A stretch of 64,000 nucleotides of DNA from Polytrichum commune (taxonomy: Eukaryota; Streptophyta; Polytrichopsida; Polytrichales; Polytrichaceae): positions 1,612,501-1,676,500 of the forward strand of contig OX485808.1 in assembly GCA_950295325.1 (NCBI GenBank), read 5' to 3'. The position numbers and the translations under genes were made by a program. Below, in pieces: positions 57,016 to 64,000 of the stretch. The notes beneath the pieces were generated by a model. It had not been told where the DNA came from and searched no databases. It worked only from the letters and a program-made list of their open reading frames with translations. Positions within the stretch are counted from its first letter, which is position 1. Every line of letters starts with the position of its first letter.

Positions 57016-57988
57016 TGTCGCAACCCATGCTAGGTCCCTTAATAATCTTGCCAATTTTCAATTCTAGCAAAGGTTACGAGTCGCTAACCCTTCGCATTCC
57101 GCCATGCTAATGGATAGCTCCTCTTACCCCGGACCAATAGTTCATAGGAGGGAACCAACCCTCCTACTTTGCTTTCGGGACTCACCCCTTAATCGGTAAC
57201 CCATTTCCCCAATGTGGACTTCCATCCATGGAAGTCCAATCCTATGTTGATCATCGCGTTGCCGGAGCAACACTACAACAACCCGAACCATACTAGGCAA
57301 CTATGGCCTCACAATAGGCCAAAGCCCATGGAGGCCTTGCCGTTCGGCCTCGGGTGGGTGAGGCCACACCACCTCACCCATATAAGCCTCTGGGACTCTA
57401 CGCGGGACCCCTACCCCACCGTCAAGAGACCTCTTGTCTCTCTACCAAGAGTTGGGGCCAAGTGGACATTTTCCCTTAGCTGCTGGGCCTAGAAGCCCCT
57501 AGCAGCTTCAGACCATCATAACTTCCTTGTTTGGTGTCTGATCTTAACAACCAACCACTCCATCTTCATCTACGCTTCACGTAGATGCCGATGGACTCCT
57601 CAGTTGCCCCATTTGGGCAAGTGGTGAGGAAGTTATGCCTGTTTGAACCTTGGCAGTCCCGGGAATCACTCCCAGGCACTGCAGTACCAGGGCGCTGTCC
57701 CGGGACAGCGCCCCACTTAAATGGCCATAACTCCTAGCTCACACCTCCGATTGAGGTGTTCTTGAGCATTCTAGAATCACCACGCCATGAGCTACGCATA
57801 GCTCATGGCCTTACCCTTGTGCCTCCTAGTCTCCGTGGGTGGGAGGCGTTCCCAACGCCCGGGGCCCTCACCCACACTAGGATCACTTGGGCCCTCTCAC
57901 CAACGGCGCCACAAGTCCCGGGTGTCACTCCGGGGTCCCCCTTGTGCCCATGGTGTTTCGGGCACTCCTCATGGAGAGGTGCGCGACA
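57016..57988 (-). repeat. Family B LTR 6, shared by units 4 and 5 (973 bp)
   Basis: Unit 4 primer site on its left, unit 5 polypurine tract (CTCACCCCCACC, 57989) on its right. Second shared LTR of the family in the window. Confidence 0.9.
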
Positions 57989-58802
57989 CTCACCCCCACC
58001 AAACGGAGTCGATGCCCTCATCGACTATACTCGTAGTCGGCACACCAATTCTCAAGTTGCCATCCTCTATGGTGCGGCATTGTGTTTACCTTAGGGCGCG
58101 ACCCCCACAATGCATCTTCAAATTTGGCATAGTCCCAAAGGTGTCGTTCCTAGGTGGTCCGTTAGCGACCTTGGATCTCTCATCCAAGGACCTAACCTAT
58201 ACTAGACCCACCTACTTTGGGACTCACTTGGGTTGCCCCTCCTTTGGGGCCTCCCCCGTTAGGCTCCACTAGCCTAACATGACACATCTAGGCGAGACCT
58301 CAACGCTTCCACTCAGTTGTCTCGGTTGCAACTCCGAGATGGCTTTCCATTGTTAAGCCACGCCTCGATCGCACGGGGGTGATGCCAAGTCCCGCCCGAC
58401 TGGGTTCCCACTTTGCTCTTTCGAGACATGGGTTCATGACTCCCATGCGCCAACTCTCGTTAGCTCGTGGGTAGCACTTTTATGAGCACGCGCCATCACC
58501 TTGCCCCCGCCCGGACAAGCCCACGGCTAACAAGTTTCTTGGTTTTATCCAAGGCCCCTCCAAGCCATGGCCCCCAATTACTCGGCTTACCCAACCTAGT
58601 TTGGCATATCTATTCCCCCTCTTCCATTAACCAAGCACAAGTACAAGACTAGGACCTCATCTCATACTTTTCTCTTTGCACCACTAAAGTTTGGACTTTA
58701 TTCCCTCAAGCCAAAGAACAAGTTCATGTTGTGGAGCAATTAGCCTCCAAGGTAAGTGTGCTACTAGCGTCTCTCCCCCACTAAAGGAGATTGATGTCCT
58801 CA
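57989..58802 (-). other. Unit 5 polypurine tract and 3' untranslated region
   Basis: Standard family content; no coding remnant recognised. Confidence 0.7.
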
Positions 58803-60221
58803 TCAATGCCTACTCTTCATTTTATTGGAATCCTTAGCCTTAGTTTCTTCAAAGTGCTTCACCAATTCATTGGTGGTTACCATGTCTCTTGCCGCTACCC
58901 AAACGGCTTCTTTCTCATGGTATCCACACCATTTCACCAAGTAGTCCTTTGTACATTTTTTTTCCTTTTCATTTGGGCTTCCTACTCTTGAGGATGCCCT
59001 CCTACCTCATGTTCCAAATGATGTCCACAAGGTCGGGAGGTGGCCTAATCACTTGCTTGTGATCGGGCCACAAGGTGTCGTCCTTAAATGACTTTAGGAA
59101 TGAGACATGAAATATGGGATGCACTTTGATCTCGGGCGGTAATTCCAACTTATACATGTCCTTGAACACTTGTTCCACAATGGGAAACGGAGCTCCAATT
59201 TTGGACATAAACTTTGGAGTGAGGCCTTTCGGGTAAGTGAAGTTGTTCACATTCAACAACACCTTTTGGCCCACCTCATTCTCCACTTTGCGTCTTCCGG
59301 CATTGATTCGCACTTCGTACCACCTTCGGGCTTTCTCCACCAACAACTTGGTCATCTCCAAGACTTGTTCTTTTGCTCCTTGGCCAAGTCCTCACCATCT
59401 TGGTTGAACTCTAGTGTTGAATGTGCCCCCTCGAGAGCTAGGTTAATAGGTTGGAGCGCATCCACTCCATAAGCCACCACCAAAGACCACCCCTTGGTAG
59501 CCAAGTGCGTGGCTACATTGCAATTACACTCCGCTCGACCCACATAGTCCGCCCAATCTCCTTGGTCCGCCCCCACCAAGTTCCTCAAGTATTGCTTCAA
59601 GACTCCATTCACACGCTCCGCTTCCCCATCCATTTGGGAATGCAAGGTCATGCTAAACCTTAGTTTCATTCCGACCTCCTTAGAGAAATGCATTGAAAAT
59701 GCACTTGTGAACTTTGGATCTTGATCCCACACAATCACTCTTGGCAACCCGTGGTGCCTCAACCATCATTTGAGAAAAGGCTATGCGGTCTCCAACGCGG
59801 TGGCGGTTCCCACAATCGGCACCATGTGTGCCAACTTGGCAAACCGCTCTACCATCAACAAGATGGCATCATACCCATGTGACTCCGGCAAACTTGTGAT
59901 CAAGTCCATGCACATACTATGCCATGACGCCGACGGGATAGGCAACGGTTGCAAGAAACCGCCTTGCTTTTGGTAAGAGGCTCGGTTCACTTGGCACTTT
60001 ATTCACGCCTTCACAAAGTGGGTTATATCCTCCTTTATGCACTGCCAATGGTACCTCTTTGACACCATTCTATGGCAGTTGTTTCTTTCTCCTTTATGGC
60101 CGGCAATAGGACTATCATATTCCTCCTTCAAAACCGATAGCCTCAACTTGCCTTGTGGCACATACACCCAACTTTGCTTGCACTTGAACAATCCGTCCAC
60201 GAACTTAACCTCTTTGAGCAC
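58803..60221 (-). pseudogene. Unit 5 integrase remnant with uninterrupted chromodomain segment
   Basis: Tail frame 59002-59361 is intact (EVGQKVLL, KDMYKLELPPEIKVHP, HVSFLKSF). The chromodomain (58803-58957) reads TGT (Cys) where the other copies have TGA, so this segment has no stop, though stops and a shift still separate it from integrase. Core piece 59352-59762 keeps Asp and Glu (GEAERVN) but has a small insertion near 59370. First-Asp piece at 59781-59990, zinc-domain remains at 60003-60221. Confidence 0.83.
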
Positions 60222-60669
60222 CTTGCTCTTGCGAAGCTCACCTAAAAGTTTTTGTGCTTTGGGGTAGTTAATTTATCCCTCCCGTATCTTGCATCACAAG
60301 TTTCCTTCGCCGGCACACATTAGCCACAAGGTTTGGATGGTTCTCATTGCTTGGAACTCTTCCGGTCTACTTCGCGCATCCGGCACCACATTTCCACGGT
60401 CCGGTTTGTGGATCAAATCCACGTTCATAAGCGCCAAACTATCATGCCACCGCAATGACTTGGCGCTCACTTGCGCTTGAATGTCAAAATTCTTTTAGGA
60501 CACATTGTCCATATAGACCTTTGCTTTGTGCGACCCCAAATAGTGTCGCCACATTTTCAAGTAAGGCACTACGGCAAAGAAGTTGTTTGGCATGAGTTGG
60601 TTGTCTTCTTTGACAACCATCGAGCTTCATGCTCCCATATACAATGGCCATCCATCTTAAATCAACAAT

Positions 60670-61300
60670 CCGCCATTGGCAAAGTCATTCACCCCCGTAT
60701 GCACCTCAAAAGGTTTGTCAAGCTCCGCGAACTTGAGCACGGGCGTCTAAGAGAACTTGCTCTCAAGCTCCCCAAAGACTTGGTGGCAAGGCTCCTCCTA
60801 CTCTTGGGATAGCCAATTCTTCCACAAGTCGGATAAGGTCGGATAACCATCAAGCTTAACGCTCTCATATGCAATGGCCATCCATCTTACGTTAACCATC
60901 CGCCAATGGCAAAGTCACTCGCCCCCCTCCGTATGCACCTCAAAAGGTTTGTCAAACTCCGCGAACTTGAACACGGGTGGCAAAGACAACTTTGTATTAA
61001 GCTCCCCAAAGACTTGGGGACAAGGCTCATCCCACTCTTGGGATAGCCCTTTCTTTCACAAATCGCACTAGGTTCGACAACCATTAAGCTTAATGCTCCC
61101 ATATGCAATGGGCATCCATCTCGGATCAACATCCGCCAATGGTAAAATTACTCGCCCCCATATGCACCTCAAAAGGTTTGTTAAAGTCCGCGAACTTAAG
61201 CACGGGCGGCGAAGAGAACTTGTTTTTGAGCCCCCCAAAGGCTTGGTGACAAGGCTCATCCCACTCTTGGGATAGCCATTTTCCTCAATAAATTGAATAA
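60670..61300 (-). repeat. Tandem RT/RNase H segment, three copies (unit 5)
   Basis: GATAGCC markers at about 60810, 61041 and 61272, about 231 bp apart. Confidence 0.83.
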
Positions 61301-61791
61301 GGTCCTAGGAACCTTAGAAAACTCTCGAATGAAGTTGTGGTACTAATTGGCTAGGCCAACAAATGACCTAAGCCCTTTTGAATCAAGGGCCAATTCTCCT
61401 TTTGGATTGCCTTGACATTCTTCATGTTCGTCCACCAACTTCCTTTGTCACCACATACCTCAAGAACTCAATCTCTCGTTGAGCAAAGTTATTTTTCACT
61501 CCTTGGCGGCAATTCTTTTGGACAACACATTGGTGAATACATCCTTGTATCTCACCAACATCACACCAATGTTGTTTGGAGGAGGCCCATGTTTCCTAGC
61601 CTCCCCGTACGTTCCTTGGAGTTGTTCCAATTGAACCACGACCATTATGCTTTCAATTTTTCATTTGGTCCATTAAGACCAAATTCAACTTAGGTCCTCC
61701 TACCATAGGAGTCCTTGTCAATTTGAACTTCAATTCTTTGCCATTATGACACATCATAATGCACCGCAAGCACACCGGCTTGCACCTCACA

Positions 61792-62759
61792 TGTCGCAAC
61801 CCTTGCTAGCCCCTTTAGCAATCTTGCCAATTTTCGTTTCTAGCAAAGGTTACGAGTGCCTAACCCTTCGCATTCCGCCATGCTAATGGATAGCTCCTCT
61901 TACCCCGGACCAATAGTTCATAGGAGGGAGCCAACCCTCCTACTTTGCTTTCGGGACTCACCCCTTAATCGGTAACCCATTTCCCCAATGTGGACTTCCA
62001 TCCATGGAAGTCCAATCTTATGTTGATCATCGCGTTGCCGGAGCAACACTACAACTACCCGAAGCATACTAGGCAACTATGGCCTCACAATAGGCCAAAG
62101 CCCATGGAGGCCTTGCCGTTCGGCCTTGGGTGGGTGAGGCCACACCACCTCACCCATATAAGCCTCTAGGACTCTACGCGGGGCCCCTACCCCACCGTCA
62201 ACCAACCTCTTGTCTCTCTACCAAGAGTTGGGGCCAAGTGGACATTTTCCCTTAGCCGTTGGGCCTAGAAGCCCCCACAGCTTCAGACCATCATAACTTC
62301 CTTGTATGATGTCTGATTCCAGCAACCAACCACTCCATCTTCATCTACGCTTCACGTAGATGCTGATGAACTCCTCACTTGCTCCATTTGAGCAAGTCTT
62401 GAGGATGTTATGCCTGTTTGAACCTTGGCAGTCCCGGGAATCACTCCCAGGCACTGCTGCACCAGGGCGCTGTCCCGGGACAGCGCCCCACTCAAATGGC
62501 CATAACTCCTAGCTCACACCTCCGATTGAGGTGTTCTTGAGCATTCTAGAATCACCACGCCATGAGCTACGCATAATGGCCTTACCCTTGTGCCTCCTAG
62601 TCTTCGTGGATGGGAGGCGTTCCCAACGCCCGGGGCCCTCACCCACACTAGGATCACTTGGGCCCTCTCACCAACGGCGCCACAAGTCCCGGGTGTCACT
62701 CCGGGGTCCCCCTTGTGCCCATGGTGTTTCGGCCACTCCTCATGGAGAGGTGCGCGACA
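61792..62759 (-). repeat. Solo LTR of family B, minus orientation, 968 bp
   Basis: TGTCGCAACCC...GGTGCGCGACA flanked by TCACA (61787-61791 and 62760-62764). Removing it and one TCACA restores the CACCTCACATCTATCATG context seen intact in unit 1. Confidence 0.95.
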
Positions 62760-63109
62760 TCACATCTATCATGTGAGTTTCAAAGAAGGCGGCCTTCACA
62801 ATGACATGCATTTCATCTATTTCACTTGGTGTGAAATTTTGACAAAAATCCAATGTCCCACATTGAAAGGTTACATGGATCGCGGCCTCCTTTGTCTCAT
62901 GCAGTTTGCCCTTTCCAAACCACACCTTGGTGGGCTTGCCCGCTCTATCAATCGGCAAGCCCCAACTCCCTTGCGAGTTTTGGGCTCAAGAAGGAATGGT
63001 AGCCTCTTTATCAACCCATGAGACATTTGTCCCATTCATTTGAGCCTCAAGGTATAAAAGATTTGGCCTTGGCTTAAGGCTACTAGCCTTGGCCACAATG
63101 CTATCGTCT

Positions 63110-63415
63110 TACATTCGGTCCTTGGCAACTTGGCTTGGCTTGGTCCGCAAAGCCAACTTTAAACATTTCGTCCGCGGGACAAATTAGTTTGGTGCCACAA
63201 AACCAATTTCTAATAGTTTGTCCGCAAAACAAACATGTTTTGCCTTCGTAGCACAAAGCCACCTTCCCACACTCCGTCCACGGCACGAACATGAATTGCC
63301 TTGGTAGGACAAACCCACCTCCCAACATTCCATCCGCGGCACAAGTATGATTTGCTTTGGAAGCATAAAGCCACCTTTCAACATTCCGTCCGCGGCACCA
63401 ACATGTTTTGCCTAA
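63110..63415 (-). repeat. Tandem array, about 56-bp period (unit 5)
   Basis: Same units as in the other copies. Confidence 0.85.
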
Positions 63416-64000
63416 GTAAAATGGACCAAACAATTTGCACTCATTTCTTTGGGACCTACTTTGGCTAAAGCCACTTGTGGTGATGCGCCGCCAAACTTCT
63501 CTTTGGGACCATCGGCTTCAATGCTCTTGCAAACTTGATGGTCCCCACCATGTCCTCAAGAAGCCTTAGGGACTTAAACAAGGCATCCACCACCTGCTTT
63601 TAAAACCCCACCTAAAAGGATGCATTTCTTAGAAAGCTCGTCCGTTTTAGGTGTATCCTTCATTTGTGCGTTTGAATAGCGCACATAGGCCTTAAGAGGC
63701 CCCGGGTGCCTCATTAGCACCAAATTCATTCTATCATCAATACCTTCCAAGCATTTCGAATTGGAATTTCAATCCAACATTAATGCCCTCCAAGGTTTTG
63801 GGTGCATTCGGTATTCTAGGCCCCAAATGTTTTTTTGAGGTTAGCGGGTGCCCTTTCAAAGGACTACACCATTTTCCTTACCGAATCCACCATCATGCCC
63901 ACCATTGTCATTAGAACCAATGGTATGGTCAAATTCCATTTACACATGATCTTTGTTCCAATTTGAGCCTCACAACCTTTTGGAAACCCCGGGTCACCAT
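63416..64000 (-). other. Unit 5 leader, cut by the window edge
   Basis: Leader sequence as in unit 1. By comparison the primer site would lie about 60-70 bp beyond 64000, followed by another 5' LTR. Confidence 0.75.

Larger units (their letters stand above)
51153..57988 (-). mobile_element. Family B element, unit 4
   Basis: 3' LTR 51153-52125, internal 52126-57015, 5' LTR 57016-57988 (both LTRs 973 bp). The LTRs share private variants (CAACCCATGC; TCTACGCGGGACC; GTCAAGAGACC) and differ at only a few bases, so they pair. Left flank TTCTA has no partner on the right because LTR 6 is shared with unit 5. Confidence 0.85.
60280..62960 (-). pseudogene. Unit 5 RNase H / RT / protease-tail remnant, interrupted by a solo LTR
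   Basis: RNase H C-terminus, three tandem RT/RNase H segments, RT connection, RT approach (about 61490-61620, palm absent), then protease-tail sequence split by the solo LTR 61792-62759 and resuming at 62765. Shares many private variants with unit 2. Confidence 0.78.

Overview
The window is plant nuclear DNA made almost entirely of Ty3/gypsy LTR retrotransposons. The supporting signs are gag-pol polyproteins of plant type, kilobase-scale LTRs with TG...CA ends, a tRNA-iMet-type primer site (TGGTATCAGAGCAGGG), a chromodomain, and dense nesting of one element in another. I found no convincing host gene, no rRNA or tRNA gene and no CRISPR array. A large, repeat-rich genome is likely. The species cannot be named from this; the family A pol resembles the OTA (Athila/Tat) branch, which occurs in flowering plants, gymnosperms, ferns and lycophytes.

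Region 1 (1-17318), family A, plus strand. A truncated internal region (1-5560) is followed by an LTR (5561-7834), a complete internal region with an uninterrupted 2079-codon gag-pol ORF (7835-15044) and another LTR (15045-17318). The order is internal-LTR-internal-LTR, the middle LTR is shared, and the period is exactly 9484 bp. By eye the two copies are essentially identical, so this is either a very recent LTR-LTR exchange product or an assembly duplication.

Region 2 (17319-24679). Directly after the last family A LTR lies the front half of an older, related element on the minus strand: gag, primer site and a probable 2.56 kb LTR. Family A therefore appears to have inserted into this element. 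After that come tandem repeats with periods of 180, about 28 and 127 bp, a small minus-strand ORF of unknown nature, a CACTA-like terminus and unassigned DNA.

Region 3 (24680-64000), family B. At least five internal units of one chromovirus-like family lie in minus orientation and several share LTRs (24680, 31748, 37281, 51153 and 57016). Inserted into them are three solo LTRs with matching 5-bp target duplications (CTAGG, CCCAT, TCACA) and one complete plus-strand element (38415-45601, duplication GTCGT) whose two LTRs look identical. All five units whose junction I followed, and the plus copy, lack the catalytic palm of reverse transcriptase. They carry 2-4 out-of-frame tandem copies of a roughly 230-bp RT/RNase H segment, a roughly 56-bp noncoding tandem array, and broken integrase. 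The family is thus non-autonomous but has moved recently, presumably using proteins from a related intact element elsewhere.

How it works together: family A encodes all the proteins it needs (Gag, protease, RT, RNase H, integrase). Family B keeps the cis signals (LTRs, primer site, polypurine tract) without working proteins. Shared LTRs, solo LTRs and inverted LTR pairs all point to frequent LTR-LTR recombination at this locus. All sequence comparisons were made by eye.
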